Assembly: GCF_004339665.1 (NCBI RefSeq)
Contig: NZ_SMMU01000008.1
Coordinates: 1 to 64,000 of the forward strand
Reading direction: 5' to 3'
Source of the DNA: Azotobacter chroococcum
GTDB lineage: Bacteria > Pseudomonadota > Gammaproteobacteria > Pseudomonadales > Pseudomonadaceae
Length of the DNA stretch: 64,000 nt
The notes under the pieces are model-generated. The model had not been told where the DNA came from. It saw only the letters and a program-made list of their open reading frames with translations, and did not search any database. A program made the position numbers and the translations under genes. Each line of letters opens with the position of its first letter. Position 1 is the first letter of the stretch. This document shows, piece after piece, positions 18,768-31,673 of the stretch.

Positions 18768-21605
18768 TCACGCATGCCGGCGGACCTCGCCTTCGCCCTG
18801 GATGTTCTCCACGCAGCGCCCGCAGATTTCCGGGTGGGCCGGGTCGACGCCGACGTCCTCGCGGTGGTGCCAGCAGCGGGCGCACTTGGCGTGGGCCGAC
18901 TTGACCACCCTGATCCGCAGACCGCCGACCTCGGTTTCCACCGCGTCCGCCGGGGCGGCTTCGAGGGGCTGGACCTGGGCGGCGGAGGTGATCAGCACGA
19001 AGCGCAGCTCGTCGCCCAGCAGGGCCAGGCGCTCGGCCAGGGCCGGCTCGGCGAACAGCGTGACCTCGGCCTGCAGGTTGCCGCCGATGGCCTTGGCCAC
19101 GCGCAGATTCTCCAGCTCCTTGTTGACCGCGGCCTTGACCACCATGACCTGCTCCCAGAAGGCACGATCCAGCGCGAAGCCTTCCGGCAGCTCGGAGAGG
19201 CCCTGATACCAGGTGTTGAGCATCACCGATTCGTTGCGCGCGCCGGGCAGGTACTGCCAGATCTCCTCGGCGGTGAACGCCAGGATCGGCGCGATCCAGC
19301 GCACCAGCGCCTCGCCGATGTGGTACATGGCGCTCTGGCAGGAACGCCGCGCCACGCTGTCAGCGGCGCAGGTGTACTGGCGGTCCTTGATGATGTCGAG
19401 GTAGAAGCCGCCCAGCTCCTGCACACAGAAGTTGTGCACCTTCTGGTAGACGACCCAGAAGCGGTAGCTGTCGAAGGCCTCCTCGATCTCGCGCTGCAGC
19501 AGCAGGGCGCGGTCCACCGCCCAGCGGTCGAGCGCCAGCATGTCCTCGGCGGCCAGCAGGTCCTTGGCCGGATCGAAGCCGTTGAGGTTGGAGAGCAAAA
19601 AGCGCGCGGTGTTGCGGATGCGCCGGTAGGCGTCGGCGCTGCGCTGGAGGATTTGCTTGGACACCGCCATCTCGCCGGAGTAGTCGGTGGCCGACACCCA
19701 GAGGCGCAGGATATCGGCGCCCATGCTGTCGGTGATCTCCTGCGGGGCGATGACGTTGCCGAGGGACTTGGACATCTTGCGGCCGTTCTCGTCCACGGTG
19801 AAGCCGTGGGTCAGCAGGCCGCGGTACGGCGCATGGCCGTCGATGGCCGCGCCGGTCAGCAGCGACGAGTGGAACCAGCCACGGTGCTGGTCGGAGCCTT
19901 CCAGGTAGAGGTCGGCGCGCGGGCCCTGGTCGTGGCCCATGGGATGCGAGCCGCGCATCACGTGCCAGTGGGTGGTGCCGGAGTCGAACCAGACGTCCAG
20001 GGTGTCGGCGATCTTGTCGTACTGGGCGGCTTCCTCGCCGAGCAGCTCGGCCGGCTCGAGCCTGAACCAGGCCTCGATGCCCTCCTGCTCGACGCGCCGG
20101 GCCACCTGCTCCATCAGCTCGACGGTACACGGATGCAGCTCGCCGCTTTCCTTGTGCAGGAAGAAGGGAATCGGCACGCCCCAGTTGCGCTGGCGCGAGA
20201 TACACCAGTCCGGACGGCCGGCGATCATCCCGTGCAGGCGCGCCTGGCCCCAGGCAGGGACGAACTGGGTCTGCTCGATGGCGGTCAGGGCGCGCTCGCG
20301 CAGCGTGGTGCCGTCGTGGGCCTGCTTGTCCATGCCGACGAACCACTGGGCGGTGGCACGGTAGATCAGCGGGGTCTTGTGCCGCCAGCAGTGCATGTAG
20401 CTGTGCTGGATGCTCTCGTGCTTGAGCAGGGCGCCGACCTCGGCGAGCTTGGCGACGATGTTCGGGTTGGCCTTCCAGATGAACTGGCCGCCGAAGAACG
20501 GCAGCGACTCGGCATACACCCCGTTGCTCTGCACCGGGGTGAGAATGTCGTCGTTGTGCATGCCGTAGTGCTTGCAGCTGCGGAAGTCGTCCTCGCCGTA
20601 GGCCGGCGCCGAGTGGACGATGCCGGTGCCGGCGTCCAGCGCCACGTAGTCGGCCAGGTAGACCGGCGAGAAGCGCGCGTAGAACGGATGGCGGAAGCGG
20701 ATCAGCTCCAGGGCCTCGCCTTTCGCGGTGGCCAGCACCTCGCCCTGCAGGCCGTAGCGCGCCAGGCAGCCTTCGACCAGCTCCTCGGCCAGCACCAGCA
20801 GCCGCTCGCCGGTATCGACCAGCGCATAGGTGAATTCCGGATGGACGTTGAGCGCCTGGTTGGCCGGGATGGTCCAGGGGGTGGTGGTCCAGATCACGAT
20901 GCCGGCCGGCTTGGCCAGGCTCGCCAGGCCGAAGGCGGCGGCCAGCTTGCCTTCATCCTCGACCGGGAAGGCCACGTCGATGGCGTCGGACTTCTTGTCC
21001 TGGTACTCGACCTCCGCCTCGGCCAGCGCCGAACCACAGTCGAAGCACCAGTTCACCGGCTTGAGCCCCTTGAACACGAAGCCGCCCTCGACCATCTTCG
21101 CCAGCGCACGGATTTCCCCGGCCTCGTTGGCGAAGTCCATGGTCTTGTAGGGGTTGTCCCAGTCGCCGAGCACGCCGAGGCGGATGAAGTCGGCCTTCTG
21201 CCCCTCGACCTGCTCGGCGGCGTAGGTGCGGCAGCGCTCGCGGGTCAGGTCCGCTGGCTGGTTCTTGCCGAAGGTGGTTTCCACCTTGTGCTCGATGGGC
21301 AGGCCATGGCAGTCCCAGCCCGGCACGTAGGGCGCGTCGAAGCCGGCCAAAGTCTTCGAGCGGACGATCATGTCCTTGATGATCTTGTTGACCGCATGGC
21401 CGATGTGGATGTTGCCGTTGGCGTAGGGCGGGCCGTCGTGCAGGATGAACTTCGGACGCCCCTCGCCGATCTGCCGCAGCTTGCGGTACAGGCCGATGCT
21501 GTTCCAGCGCTGCAGCGTCTCCGGCTCGCGCTGCGGCAGGCCGGCCTTCATCGGAAACGCCGTTTCCGGCAGATTGAGGGTCGCTTTGTAGTCGGTCATC
21601 GTCAT
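18768..21605 (-). CDS. ileS: isoleucyl-tRNA synthetase
   Basis: The 945-aa cytosolic class I synthetase has the HIGH motif at residues 67-70, the CP1 editing domain, KMSKS at 610-614, and a C-terminal zinc site Cys908/Cys911/Cys928/Cys931. This is the bacterial mupirocin-sensitive type of enzyme. The ATG at 21605 overlaps the ribF stop (AATGA). ribF-ileS-lspA-fkpB-ispH form one compact minus-strand unit. Confidence 0.98.
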   Translation of the reverse strand: MTMTDYKATLNLPETAFPMKAGLPQREPETLQRWNSIGLYRKLRQIGEGRPKFILHDGPPYANGNIHIGHAVNKIIKDMIVRSKTLAGFDAPYVPGWDCHGLPIEHKVETTFGKNQPADLTRERCRTYAAEQVEGQKADFIRLGVLGDWDNPYKTMDFANEAGEIRALAKMVEGGFVFKGLKPVNWCFDCGSALAEAEVEYQDKKSDAIDVAFPVEDEGKLAAAFGLASLAKPAGIVIWTTTPWTIPANQALNVHPEFTYALVDTGERLLVLAEELVEGCLARYGLQGEVLATAKGEALELIRFRHPFYARFSPVYLADYVALDAGTGIVHSAPAYGEDDFRSCKHYGMHNDDILTPVQSNGVYAESLPFFGGQFIWKANPNIVAKLAEVGALLKHESIQHSYMHCWRHKTPLIYRATAQWFVGMDKQAHDGTTLRERALTAIEQTQFVPAWGQARLHGMIAGRPDWCISRQRNWGVPIPFFLHKESGELHPCTVELMEQVARRVEQEGIEAWFRLEPAELLGEEAAQYDKIADTLDVWFDSGTTHWHVMRGSHPMGHDQGPRADLYLEGSDQHRGWFHSSLLTGAAIDGHAPYRGLLTHGFTVDENGRKMSKSLGNVIAPQEITDSMGADILRLWVSATDYSGEMAVSKQILQRSADAYRRIRNTARFLLSNLNGFDPAKDLLAAEDMLALDRWAVDRALLLQREIEEAFDSYRFWVVYQKVHNFCVQELGGFYLDIIKDRQYTCAADSVARRSCQSAMYHIGEALVRWIAPILAFTAEEIWQYLPGARNESVMLNTWYQGLSELPEGFALDRAFWEQVMVVKAAVNKELENLRVAKAIGGNLQAEVTLFAEPALAERLALLGDELRFVLITSAAQVQPLEAAPADAVETEVGGLRIRVVKSAHAKCARCWHHREDVGVDPAHPEICGRCVENIQGEGEVRRHA

Positions 21606-22552
21606 TCGGGCTCGTGAGTAAGCGGTTTACCCTGCCAGTAGGCACGGGCGGCGGCGATATCCGCGTCGATCGCCGTTTTCAGCGCTTCCAGGGAAGAGAA
21701 ACGTTCCTCGTCGCGCAGCTTGTGATGGAAGGTGACGCGCAGGTGCCGACCGTACAGGTCACCGGCAAAATCCAGCAGATGCATTTCCAGATGGGCGCGG
21801 CCATCGCCCGCCACCGAGGGTCGGACGCCGATGTTGGCTACTCCCGGCCAGCAGCGCCCGTCCAGCTCGGTGCTCACCAGGTACACGCCGCTGAGCGGCA
21901 CCCGGCGGCGCTTGAGCTGCACGTTTGCGGTCGGCGTACCGAGCTGGCGGCCCAGCTTCTGGCCGTGCAGAACCCGCCCGCAGAGGCTGAACGGCCGGCC
22001 GAGCAGGCGCTCGGCCAGAGGCAGGTCGCCATGATGCAGAGCCGCGCGCAGCCGCGTGCTGCTGACCCGCAGGCCGTCCACCTCGACGGTGACCGCCGCC
22101 TCGACGGTGAAGCCTTCGGCAGCGCCTGCCTGACGTAGAAACGCGAAGTCGCCGGCGCGGTCGCAGCCGAAGCGGAAGTCGTCGCCGACCTCCAGATGGC
22201 GCACGCCCAGGCCGTCGACCAGTACGGACTGGACGAAGGCCTGGGCGCTCAACTGGCAGAAGCGGCGGTTGAACGCCAGGCAGAGCACCCGGTCGACCCC
22301 TTCCGCGGCGAGCAGTTCGAGCTTTTCCCGCAGGCGGGTCAAGCGTGGCGGAGCGCTGTCCGGGGCGAAGAATTCCCGCGGCTGGGGTTCGAAGATCACC
22401 ACGCAGCCGGGCAGGCCCAATTCGGTCGCACGTTCGCGCAGGCGTGCAAGGATCGCCTGGTGGCCACGGTGGACACCGTCGAAATTCCCAATGGTGACGA
22501 CACAACCCCGATGCTGGGGCCGCAGATTATGGAGGCCTCGAACCAGCTGCAT
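21602..22552 (-). CDS. ribF: bifunctional riboflavin kinase / FAD synthetase
   Basis: RibF phosphorylates riboflavin to FMN and adenylates FMN to FAD. The 316-aa product has the N-terminal nucleotidyltransferase domain ([13 protein letters not shown], residues near 22-34, and the SSTRLR signature) and the C-terminal flavokinase domain (GTPTANV and MHLLDF). I take the ATG at 22552 ([10 protein letters not shown]), the family start; another ATG three codons upstream is possible, and the ribosome site is weak for both. Confidence 0.95.
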   Translation of the reverse strand: MQLVRGLHNLRPQHRGCVVTIGNFDGVHRGHQAILARLRERATELGLPGCVVIFEPQPREFFAPDSAPPRLTRLREKLELLAAEGVDRVLCLAFNRRFCQLSAQAFVQSVLVDGLGVRHLEVGDDFRFGCDRAGDFAFLRQAGAAEGFTVEAAVTVEVDGLRVSSTRLRAALHHGDLPLAERLLGRPFSLCGRVLHGQKLGRQLGTPTANVQLKRRRVPLSGVYLVSTELDGRCWPGVANIGVRPSVAGDGRAHLEMHLLDFAGDLYGRHLRVTFHHKLRDEERFSSLEALKTAIDADIAAARAYWQGKPLTHEPE

Positions 22553-22675
22553 AGGAAACATCTTGCTTGCAAAGTGGTCGATTATACGCACAGCCGGCGC
22601 CGGGCAACAGGCCGGCAAGGCGCCCCGGCCGGCGGATCGCCGCCGGTACGGCAACCTGTGCGGCGCATCCCAGGG

Positions 22676-24214
22676 CTAGGCGATCGACTTGCGGGAAAAA
22701 TCCCGCAACCGGAAGCCGAGCAGCGCCAGCATGCCGAAATAGGCCACGACTCCCGCCAGCACCAGCGCGCCCAGGCGCAGGAAGCGCTCTGCCATCCCGC
22801 CCTGCTCCCAAGGCGGCATCAGCGCCAGCATGCCGAGCAGCACCACCACCATCACCAGCACCGCCAGCACCAGCTTGACAAGGAACCTTCCCCAGCCGGC
22901 CTGCGGCTCGAAGCGCCGCTGCTGGCGCAGCTTCCAGTAGAGCAGACCGGCGTTCAGGCAGGCCCCCAGGCTGATTGCCAGCGCCAGGCCGGCATGCTTG
23001 AGCGGGATGATGAAGACCAGGTTCATCAGCTGGGTCGTCACCAGGCTGAAGACGGCGATGCGCACCGGCGTGCGGATGTTCTGCTGGGCGTAGAAGCCCG
23101 GCGCCAGCACCTTCACCAGAATGATCCCAAGCAGGCCGACCGAGTAGGCGATCAGCGCCTGCTGGGTCATCAGGGCATCATGGGCGGTGAATTTGCCGTA
23201 CTGGAACAGCGACACGGTCAGTGGCTCGGCAAGGATCGCCAGGGCCAGCGCGCAGGGCAGCACCAGCAGGAAGCACAGACGCAGCCCCCAGTCGAGCAGC
23301 TTCGAATACTCGCAGCGGTCCTGGCAGGCATGGGTCTTCGACAGGGCCGGCAGCAGGATGGTCCCCAGCGCCACGCCGAGCACCCCGGACGGCAGCTCCA
23401 TCAGGCGATCGGCGTAGTACATCCAGGACACCGAGCCAGCGGCGAGAAAGGACGCGAAGATGGTGTTGATGATCAGCGAGATCTGCCCCACCGACACGCC
23501 GAGAATGGCCGGCAGCATCTGCCTGAGCACGCGCCACACGCCAACATCGTGCAGGTCCAGGCGCGGTAGCACGAGCATGCCGATCTTCTTCAGGTGCGGC
23601 AGCTGATAGAGCAGTTGCAGCAGGCCACCGACCAGCACCGACCAACCGAGCGCCAACACCGGCGGATCGAAATAGGGGGCGAGGAACAGCGCGAAGGCAA
23701 TCATGCTGAGGTTCAGCAGGGTCGGCACGAAGGCCGGCACGCTGAAGCGGTTCCAGGTGTTGAGGATCGCCCCGGCCAGGGACGACAGCGAGATCAGCAA
23801 TATATAAGGGAAGGTGATCCGCAGCAGCGTGGTGGTGAGTTCGAACTTTTCCGGCGAATCGGCAAAACCGGGCGCCGAGATCCAGATGATCCAGGGGGCC
23901 GCCAAAATGCCGAGCAGGGTCACAACTGCCAGCACCACGGTCAGCAGGCCGGAGACGTAGGCGATGAAGGTGCGCGTCGCCTCCTCGCCCTGCTGGGTCT
24001 TGTACTCGGCGAGAATCGGCACGAAGGCCTGGGAGAAGGCCCCTTCGGCGAAGATGCGCCGCAGCAGGTTGGGCAACTTGAAGGCGACGAAGAAAGCATC
24101 GGTGGCCAGACCCGCACCGAAGATGCGCGCCACCAGGGTATCGCGCACGAAGCCCAGTACGCGGGACAGCATGGTGATGGAGCTGACCGCTGCCAGCGAC
24201 TTGAGTAGATTCAT
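22676..24214 (-). CDS. murJ: lipid II flippase MurJ
   Basis: MurJ (MviN) carries the peptidoglycan precursor lipid II across the inner membrane. The 512-aa polytopic protein has about 14 membrane helices and the conserved N-terminal [16 protein letters not shown] stretch whose arginine and aspartate line the cavity, plus [18 protein letters not shown]. The ATG at 24214 begins [15 protein letters not shown], the family start. It lies 123 bp upstream of ribF in the same direction and diverges from rpsT. Confidence 0.97.
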   Translation of the reverse strand: MNLLKSLAAVSSITMLSRVLGFVRDTLVARIFGAGLATDAFFVAFKLPNLLRRIFAEGAFSQAFVPILAEYKTQQGEEATRTFIAYVSGLLTVVLAVVTLLGILAAPWIIWISAPGFADSPEKFELTTTLLRITFPYILLISLSSLAGAILNTWNRFSVPAFVPTLLNLSMIAFALFLAPYFDPPVLALGWSVLVGGLLQLLYQLPHLKKIGMLVLPRLDLHDVGVWRVLRQMLPAILGVSVGQISLIINTIFASFLAAGSVSWMYYADRLMELPSGVLGVALGTILLPALSKTHACQDRCEYSKLLDWGLRLCFLLVLPCALALAILAEPLTVSLFQYGKFTAHDALMTQQALIAYSVGLLGIILVKVLAPGFYAQQNIRTPVRIAVFSLVTTQLMNLVFIIPLKHAGLALAISLGACLNAGLLYWKLRQQRRFEPQAGWGRFLVKLVLAVLVMVVVLLGMLALMPPWEQGGMAERFLRLGALVLAGVVAYFGMLALLGFRLRDFSRKSIA

Positions 24215-24465
24215 GGAAAGCGAGGTTCGGGGCCTGACAGGAAGATGACGGGCTCGGCAGTCATGCTATTGCATCGCTATCACAGGCGACAGCGGCGTCT
24301 GGCACCGAGCGGAGCTCGCGAGTGTAGAGGCCGCCGGCAACCACCGCAATGTGATGCGCGCCAGTCGTTTCCCTTGACATCCCCCCCACATCTCGGCATG
24401 ATTCGCGGCCTTATTTGCTTGTATCCCAGATTTGTTCGTATCCCCCAGTTTCGAGGAGCTTGACG

Positions 24466-24744
24466 GTGGCCAACTCACCTTCTGCCAAAAAACGCGCCAA
24501 ACAGGCTGAGAAGCGTCGTAGCCATAACGCCAGCCTGCGCTCGATGGTTCGTACCTACATCAAGAACGTGGTCAAGGCTATCGACGCCAAGGACCTGGAC
24601 AAGGCCAAGACCGCCTACACCGCTGCCGTTCCGGTGATCGACCGCATGGCCGACAAGGGCATCATCCACAAGAACAAGGCCGCTCGTCACAAGAGCCGCC
24701 TGAACACGCACATCAAGGCCCTCGGCGTAGCCGCTGCCGCCTGA
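24466..24744 (+). CDS. rpsT: 30S ribosomal protein S20
   Basis: The 92-aa basic protein [18 protein letters not shown]... matches bacterial S20 over its full length. It starts with GTG at 24466, six bases after GAGGAGCT; a weak start codon is typical of rpsT, whose translation is autoregulated in E. coli. It is monocistronic, divergent from murJ, and ends at the terminator at 24762-24788. Confidence 0.97.
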   Translation: MANSPSAKKRAKQAEKRRSHNASLRSMVRTYIKNVVKAIDAKDLDKAKTAYTAAVPVIDRMADKGIIHKNKAARHKSRLNTHIKALGVAAAA

Positions 24745-24761
24745 TTCGGACGCGCTCCACG

Positions 24762-24788
24762 AAAAACCGGCCAATGGCCGGTTTTTTG
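24762..24788. terminator. bidirectional terminator between rpsT and creA
   Basis: The stem AAACCGGCC/GGCCGGTTT with an AAT loop is followed by TTTTTTG on the plus strand and by a T run on the minus strand. It therefore serves both convergent genes. Confidence 0.85.
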
Positions 24789-24828
24789 TTGCCTGCGATT
24801 TGGGCGGGAGAGAACCACCCACTCCCCC

Positions 24829-25281
24829 TCATTCCCCCCAGGGCAGAATCGGGATCGCCGTCACCGCATTCTGCGGGCTGCCCTCGATCACCCGGTCGCT
24901 GTAGACCAGATAGACGAGAGTGTTGCGCTTCTCATCGAAGAAGCGCACCACCTGCATGCTCTTGAACACCAGCGAGGTGCGCTCCTTGAAGACCACCTCG
25001 CCATCCTTCAGCTCCTCGCGGAAACGGATCTTGCCGACTTGGCGACAGGCGATGGAGGCCTCGGCACGGTCCTCGGCCAGCCCCAGCCCACCCTTGACGC
25101 CACCGGTCCGCGGGCGTGACAGGTAGCAGGTCACCCCCTCGACCTTGGGATCGTCGAAGGCCTCGACGACGATCCGGTCGTTCGGCCCGAACCACTTGAA
25201 CACAGTGGACACCTCGCCGATCTCCTCGGCCAGGAGTTGGGACGGCAACAGCGCCGCCAGCAACCATGGAATCCTGCGCAT
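24829..25281 (-). CDS. creA: CreA family periplasmic protein
   Basis: The 150-aa product has a cleavable signal peptide ([18 protein letters not shown]) and matches the CreA family, seen in [25 protein letters not shown]-like and [18 protein letters not shown]-like segments with two conserved cysteines. CreA is an exported protein of unknown function. Its start lies 9 bp from the proB stop, so it is probably transcribed with proB. Confidence 0.88.
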   Translation of the reverse strand: MRRIPWLLAALLPSQLLAEEIGEVSTVFKWFGPNDRIVVEAFDDPKVEGVTCYLSRPRTGGVKGGLGLAEDRAEASIACRQVGKIRFREELKDGEVVFKERTSLVFKSMQVVRFFDEKRNTLVYLVYSDRVIEGSPQNAVTAIPILPWGE

Positions 25282-25290
25282 GTCGCCTCC

Positions 25291-26409
25291 TCAGACCAGG
25301 ATCAGATTGTCGCGATGCACCAGCTCCGGCTCGTCGACATAACCCAGCAACTGCTCGATCTGCTCGGAAGCCCGACCGATGATCTTCTGCGCCTCGGCAG
25401 AACTGTAGTTGACCAGGCCACGGGCGATCTCGCCCCCCTCCCGATCGACACAGACCACCATCTCGCCGCGGCGGAAATTTCCCACCACGGACTTGACCCC
25501 CACCGGCAGCAGGCTGCGATGATGACGGGTCAACGCCTCCACCGCCCCGGCATCCAGCACCAGGGTGCCACGCATCTGCAGATGCCCGGCCAGCCACTGC
25601 TTGCGCGCCGCCAGCATGCCCTGCTCGGGCGCCAGCAGGGTACCGAGCCGCTCGCCAGCCTTGAGGCGGTCCAGCACCCGCTCGATGCGCCCGCCGATGA
25701 TCACTGTATGGGCGCCGGAGCGGGCCGCCAGCCGCGCCGCACGCAGCTTGGTCTGCATGCCGCCGCGCCCCAGGGCGCCGCCGGAGGAACCGGCTGCGCC
25801 ATCCAGGCGCGGGTCGTCGGCACGTGCTTCGAAGATCAGCTGCGCATCGGGATTGCTGCGCGGGTCGGCATCGAACATGCCGTCGCGGTCGGTGAGAATG
25901 ACCAGCAGGTCCGCCTCCACCAGGTTGGCCACCAGCGCTGCCAGGGTATCGTTGTCACCGAAGCGGATCTCGTCGGTGACCACGGTATCGTTCTCGTTGA
26001 TCACCGGGATGACACCGAGATCCAGCAGGGTGCGCAGGGTGCTGCGGGCATTCAGGTAGCGCTTGCGGTCGGAAAGGTCGTCATGGGTCAGCAGGATCTG
26101 CGCAGTGTGCCGACCATTCTCGGCGAAGCTCGATTCCCAGGCCCGCACCAACCCCATCTGCCCCACCGCGGCCGCCGCCTGCAACTCATGGATGGCCTTC
26201 GGCCGCACATTCCAACCCAGCTGGCTCATGCCGGCCGCCACGGCACCGGAAGACACCAGCACCAGCTCCACGCCAGCCTCGCGCAGCGCCACCATCTGCT
26301 CGACCCAGACCGCCATCGAAACACGGTCCAGGCCGCGACCGTCGGCAGTCAGCAAGGCACTGCCGATCTTCACCACCCAACGCCGCGCACCCGTCACCTT
26401 ATCGCGCAT
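25291..26409 (-). CDS. proB: glutamate 5-kinase
   Basis: ProB phosphorylates glutamate in the first step of proline synthesis. The 372-aa product has the amino-acid kinase domain ([51 protein letters not shown]) and a C-terminal PUA domain (from about residue 280). Two adjacent ATG codons are present; I give the second (26409, [10 protein letters not shown]), the usual family start. It follows obg by 82 bp in the obg-proB arrangement seen in Pseudomonas. Confidence 0.96.
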   Translation of the reverse strand: MRDKVTGARRWVVKIGSALLTADGRGLDRVSMAVWVEQMVALREAGVELVLVSSGAVAAGMSQLGWNVRPKAIHELQAAAAVGQMGLVRAWESSFAENGRHTAQILLTHDDLSDRKRYLNARSTLRTLLDLGVIPVINENDTVVTDEIRFGDNDTLAALVANLVEADLLVILTDRDGMFDADPRSNPDAQLIFEARADDPRLDGAAGSSGGALGRGGMQTKLRAARLAARSGAHTVIIGGRIERVLDRLKAGERLGTLLAPEQGMLAARKQWLAGHLQMRGTLVLDAGAVEALTRHHRSLLPVGVKSVVGNFRRGEMVVCVDREGGEIARGLVNYSSAEAQKIIGRASEQIEQLLGYVDEPELVHRDNLILV

Positions 26410-26491
26410 CATCTCCGCCTTTCCGCTCTGTCAGTCAGACGGCGAGCCCGACCCGCCGCCAATCCGGACGGACCCCGTCCGCCCCGCAGGA

Positions 26492-27814
<1,323 letters not shown>

Positions 27815-28072
27815 TCAGGCCGATACGACGCTCACGTAGCGACGACCGAAGGCACCCTTCACTTCGAACTTGACCACGCCTTCCACTTTCGCGAAGAGGG
27901 TGTGGTCCTTGCCCATGCCGACACCGAAACCGGCGTGGAACTGGGTGCCACGCTGACGCACGATGATGTTGCCGGCCTTGATGACCTGGCCGCCGAACAT
28001 TTTCACGCCAAGGCGTTTACTTTCCGAATCGCGACCGTTGCGGGTAGAACCGCCAGCTTTTTTGTGTGCCAT
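27815..28072 (-). CDS. rpmA: 50S ribosomal protein L27
   Basis: The 85-aa protein begins [20 protein letters not shown] and matches L27 throughout; its N-terminal tail reaches the peptidyl-transferase centre. It lies 33 bp downstream of rplU in the same transcription unit. Confidence 0.98.
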   Translation of the reverse strand: MAHKKAGGSTRNGRDSESKRLGVKMFGGQVIKAGNIIVRQRGTQFHAGFGVGMGKDHTLFAKVEGVVKFEVKGAFGRRYVSVVSA

Positions 28073-28105
28073 GAGTGCGTTACTCCAAATAGCGGGTATT
28101 CAGGC

Positions 28106-28417
28106 TCAGGCCTGGATACCGGTGATTTTGACTTCGGTGAACCACTGACGGTGGCCCTGGTGCTTCATGTGGTGCTTGCGGCGGCGGAACTTGATGATGC
28201 TCACCTTGTCGTGACGGCCCTGGCCCACGACCTCGGCGGTCACCTTGGCACCCTCGACCACGGGAGCGCCGATCTTCACGTCATCACCGTTGCCGACCAG
28301 CAGCACGCGATCGAAGGTCACGGCTTCGCCAGTGCCCACTTCGAGCTTTTCGATCTTCAGGAATTCGCCTTCGGCAACCTTGTATTGCTTGCCGCCGGTC
28401 ACGATTACTGCGTACAT
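28106..28417 (-). CDS. rplU: 50S ribosomal protein L21
   Basis: The 103-aa protein [14 protein letters not shown]... has the L21 signature [16 protein letters not shown] near the C-terminus. The ATG at 28417 follows CGGAGA; the upstream extension of the frame is not homologous. It is divergent from ispB, and the 242 bp between them should hold both promoters. Confidence 0.98.
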   Translation of the reverse strand: MYAVIVTGGKQYKVAEGEFLKIEKLEVGTGEAVTFDRVLLVGNGDDVKIGAPVVEGAKVTAEVVGQGRHDKVSIIKFRRRKHHMKHQGHRQWFTEVKITGIQA

Positions 28418-28659
28418 GGTATGTCTCCGTTGATCCTGCTCACCCGGCGCTTTATAGAAGGAGTCGTTGGCCGGCATGGCTGCACGGACTGGATGACCGC
28501 CCGCGCAATTGCGTAAGACAGGGAAATACCCAGGGAAGTTAGGGCCCGCGATTGTACGCAAGCACCAGAAGCCACGCAAGCGCCGCCAGCCCTCGCCTTG
28601 ACAGCCCATACCCTGCCACCTAGCATGCCGCGGCAACTGATCAGAAGCTCGAGGCGTTG

Positions 28660-29628
28660 ATGCAACCCCAGGCCTTTTACCGCGTGGTCGCGGACGATTT
28701 CAGCGCTGTTGACGGCATCATCCGCAAACAGCTCACCTCGCGGGTCCCCCTGGTGGAGACGATCGGCGATTACATCATCTCCGCCGGCGGCAAGCGCCTG
28801 CGCCCGCTGCTGGTGCTGCTCTGCGGCAACGCCCTCGGCAAGTGCGACGAGCAAATGCGCCTGCTGGCCGCCGCCATCGAGTTCCTGCACACCTCCACCC
28901 TGCTGCACGACGACGTGGTCGACGACTCCGACCTGCGCCGCGGCCGCTCCACCTCCAACGCCCTGTGGGGCAATGCACCGAGCGTGCTGGTCGGCGACTT
29001 CCTCTATGCCCGCTGCTTCGAGATGCTGGTCGAACTGGCCTCCATGCCGGTGATGCGCATCATGTCCCAGGCCACCCGGGTGATCGCCGAAGGCGAGGTG
29101 CTGCAGCTGTCCAAGGTGCGCGACGCCAGCACCACGGAAGAAACCTACATGGAAGTCATCCGCGGCAAGACCGCGATGCTCTTCGAGGCCGCCAGCCACG
29201 GTGCCGCCATCCTGGCCGGCGCCAGCCCCGCACAGACCGAGGCACTGCGCTGCTTCGGCGACTCGCTCGGCGTCGCCTTCCAACTGGTAGACGACCTGCT
29301 GGACTACCGCGGCGATGCCGAAACCCTGGGCAAGAACGTCGGCGACGACCTGGCCGAAGGCAAACCGACCCTGCCGCTGATCTATACCATGCGCGAAGGC
29401 ACCCCCGAGCAGGCCGCCCTGGTACGCCGGGCGATCCAGAAAGGCGGCATCGAGGACCTGGCCGCCATCGTCGCCGCCGTGGAGGCCTCCGGTGCCCTGG
29501 ACTACACCGCCCGCCAGGCCCGCGAGCACGCCGAGCGCGCCATCGCCTGCCTGGACGTGCTGCCGGCTGGCGAATACCGCGATGCCCTCATCGAGCTGAG
29601 CCGCTTCGCCGTGGCACGCACCCACTGA
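28660..29628 (+). CDS. ispB: octaprenyl (or nonaprenyl) diphosphate synthase
   Basis: This trans-prenyltransferase makes the ubiquinone side chain. The 322-aa product has both aspartate-rich Mg2+ motifs, [10 protein letters not shown] and VDDLLDY, and the GGKRLRP and GEVLQL segments of the family. The ATG at 28660 is preferred over the TTG at 28657. Chain length (C40 or C45) cannot be read from the sequence. It is followed by a strong terminator. Confidence 0.95.
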   Translation: MQPQAFYRVVADDFSAVDGIIRKQLTSRVPLVETIGDYIISAGGKRLRPLLVLLCGNALGKCDEQMRLLAAAIEFLHTSTLLHDDVVDDSDLRRGRSTSNALWGNAPSVLVGDFLYARCFEMLVELASMPVMRIMSQATRVIAEGEVLQLSKVRDASTTEETYMEVIRGKTAMLFEAASHGAAILAGASPAQTEALRCFGDSLGVAFQLVDDLLDYRGDAETLGKNVGDDLAEGKPTLPLIYTMREGTPEQAALVRRAIQKGGIEDLAAIVAAVEASGALDYTARQAREHAERAIACLDVLPAGEYRDALIELSRFAVARTH

Positions 29629-29650
29629 CGACTCTCTCGCGGCATCACAA

Positions 29651-29685
29651 CGAAAAAGCCGGACCATGAGGGTCCGGCTTTTTCG
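29651..29685. terminator. bidirectional terminator between ispB and the FKBP gene
   Basis: A 13-bp perfect stem AAAAAGCCGGACC/GGTCCGGCTTTTT with a 5-nt loop has T runs at the exit on both strands and separates two convergent genes. Confidence 0.88.
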
Positions 29686-29717
29686 TTTCCGCTCGCGCCT
29701 GTCCGCGGAGCCCGATC

Positions 29718-30335
29718 TTACAGCACGTCCAGCAGCTCGACGTCGAACACCAGCACGCTGTGCGGCGGGATGCTGCCGATGGCCTGATCACCGTAGGCCA
29801 GCTCGCTCGGCACATAGAGGCGCCACTTGCTGCCACTGTTCATCAGTTGCAGGGCCTCGGTCCAGCCGGCGATCACCCCGCCGACCGGGAACTCGGCCGG
29901 CTGGCCGCGCTGATAGGAGCTGTCGAACACGCTGCCGTCGATCAGGGTGCCGTGGTAGTGGGTCCGTACATGGTCTTCGCGGCTCGGCTTGCGGCCCTCG
30001 CCGACCGTCAGCACCTCGTACTGCAGGCCAGAGGCCAGCACAGTGACGCCTTCGCGCTTGGCGTTCTCGGCGAGGAAGGCGACGCCTGCGGCAGCCGCCG
30101 CCTCGGCCTTGGCCTGGGCTTCGGCCTGCATGCGGTCGCGGATGACCTTGAAGCTGGCCGACAGTGCAGCCGGCTCGACACGGCTGGACTGACCGCCGAA
30201 GGCATCGGCCAGGCCGGCGAGCACCGCCTCGAGACTGACCCCCGGCGGCGGGTTGTCACGGATCTGGTCGCCCAACTGGCGCCCGATGCCGTAGCTGACG
30301 CGGGCTTCGTCGGTGGAAAGGTTGAGTTCGCTCAT
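29718..30335 (-). CDS. fklB: FKBP-type peptidyl-prolyl isomerase, FklB type
   Basis: The 205-aa protein has a helical dimerisation region (residues 1-95, with an Ala/Glu-rich stretch) and a C-terminal FKBP domain with VRTHYHGTLIDGSVFDSSY, VIAGWTEALQLM and the closing LVFDVELLDVL. No signal peptide is seen, so it is probably cytosolic like FklB rather than periplasmic like FkpA. The ATG at 30335 begins MSELNLSTDEARVSYGIG; the longer upstream frame is not homologous. Confidence 0.93.
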   Translation of the reverse strand: MSELNLSTDEARVSYGIGRQLGDQIRDNPPPGVSLEAVLAGLADAFGGQSSRVEPAALSASFKVIRDRMQAEAQAKAEAAAAAGVAFLAENAKREGVTVLASGLQYEVLTVGEGRKPSREDHVRTHYHGTLIDGSVFDSSYQRGQPAEFPVGGVIAGWTEALQLMNSGSKWRLYVPSELAYGDQAIGSIPPHSVLVFDVELLDVL

Positions 30336-30467
30336 GACGGAGTTCCAGTCGGTGAAAAGGCCCGACAGACTAGCACAAGCATAGGAGCGGGACGGGAAAG
30401 TTGATCGGCGGGACGCATCCGCAGGCATGCCGGCGCACAGGGAAAAGGCGCACAGGAAACGCCCACC

Positions 30468-30962
30468 TCAATGGGCGTGCTTGACCATCTTCTCCAGATA
30501 GCTCATGACGAAGGCAGAAATGACGAAGGTCATGTGGATGAGCACATACCACAGCAGCTTATCGTTGGGGATCTTCTGCGCATCCATGAACACGCGCAGC
30601 AGGTGGATCGAGGAGATGGCCACGATGGAGGCGGCCACCTTCAGTTTCAGCGAGCCGGAGTCCATCTTGCCCAGCCAGTCGAGCTTTTCCTTGCCCTCGT
30701 CGATGTCCAGCTGGGACACGAAGTTCTCGTAGCCGGAAATCATCACCATCACCAGCAGGCCACCGACCAGCGACATGTCGATCATCGACAGCAGGACCAG
30801 GATCAGCTCCGCCTCGGCCATCTCGAACACGTGCGGCAGCAGATGATAGACCTCCTGGAAGAATTTCAGGGTCAGCGCCAGCAGGGCCAGGGACAGGCCG
30901 AGGTAGATCGGCGCCAGCAGCCAGCGGGAGGTATACATTGCATTTTCGAGAAAACGTTCCAT
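30468..30962 (-). CDS. UPF0114 / YqhA family membrane protein
   Basis: The 164-aa protein [20 protein letters not shown]... has four predicted membrane helices with the conserved [14 protein letters not shown] and SGYENFVS segments of the TIGR00645/UPF0114 family. Its function is unknown. It lies in the same position as the corresponding gene near the fklB homologue of P. aeruginosa. The ATG at 30962 was chosen for family similarity. Confidence 0.9.
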   Translation of the reverse strand: MERFLENAMYTSRWLLAPIYLGLSLALLALTLKFFQEVYHLLPHVFEMAEAELILVLLSMIDMSLVGGLLVMVMISGYENFVSQLDIDEGKEKLDWLGKMDSGSLKLKVAASIVAISSIHLLRVFMDAQKIPNDKLLWYVLIHMTFVISAFVMSYLEKMVKHAH

Positions 30963-31162
30963 GGGGCATCCACTCAGCCAAAAACGGCGGCGAGTATACC
31001 CATGGGCATGATCGGGACAAAGACACCCACCTGCACTGGAAACGCCTGGCAACATATCCCCATTTGCTGTGGATAACCCTGTGAACGAAGAGCGGATGAA
31101 CGGCTCCGAAGCCCGGCGGACGGCTCCCCACGCCCGCCGTACAAATCTCGAACAGTGCGCAC

Positions 31163-31504
31163 TCAGACTTCCGGCTGGGACTCGCGACCTTCCGGGCGAC
31201 AGCGTCGCGGGCCGTTCAGCCGACGCAGTTCGGCCTGCAGATGGAGGCACCAGATGAGCGGGTCCGAGCACTCCTGATAGCCCACCCCTGCCAGGGTCGA
31301 GGCCACCTCGTCGAGCACCCGCTCTGCCGCCACAGGCCCGCGAAACGGCCCCTGTGCCTTGACCGAGGACGGCTGCGCGCCGGACAGGCCGGCGGCGAAG
31401 AGCAGCGTCCACAGCCCCTGCTCTCCTGCCAGCGGACGGGTTGCCAGTTCGATGCGAACGGTCAGTCCCAGGCAGTTCCGGATCAGACAAAGCGTGCGTG
31501 ACAT
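31163..31504 (-). CDS. conserved hypothetical protein (PA4575-like by position)
   Basis: The 113-aa product begins [20 protein letters not shown] after a GAAGGGGG site. It has no signal peptide or membrane helix and several cysteines (C6, C11, a C/W-C pair near residues 80-87, C101). Its place between the UPF0114 protein and the Lon-like protease matches PA4575 of P. aeruginosa; the function is unknown. The call rests on position, ribosome site and a coherent hydrophobic pattern. Confidence 0.7.
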   Translation of the reverse strand: MSRTLCLIRNCLGLTVRIELATRPLAGEQGLWTLLFAAGLSGAQPSSVKAQGPFRGPVAAERVLDEVASTLAGVGYQECSDPLIWCLHLQAELRRLNGPRRCRPEGRESQPEV

Positions 31505-31673
31505 AGGGCAATCCCCCTTCAGGGTCGTGCTTTCAGCGTACACTCCACACGACAACCCAGAAAGATTTTTGCTCTAGCCAATCCGTGGATAAGTCGGTGA
31601 ACAAAACCAGGACAAGCAGAGACCGGCCTGCGGCATTCGGCCACCCCGGCCTGCCAGGCAGGCCGGGGCCCTC

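Noticed and set aside
18108-21617. A plus-strand open frame of 1169 codons
   Set aside because: It lies wholly antisense to ileS and lspA, which have complete motifs; long antisense frames are common in high-GC DNA. The same holds for frames at 10846-13266, 31872-34343, 45504-47903 and 55255-57882 (minus).
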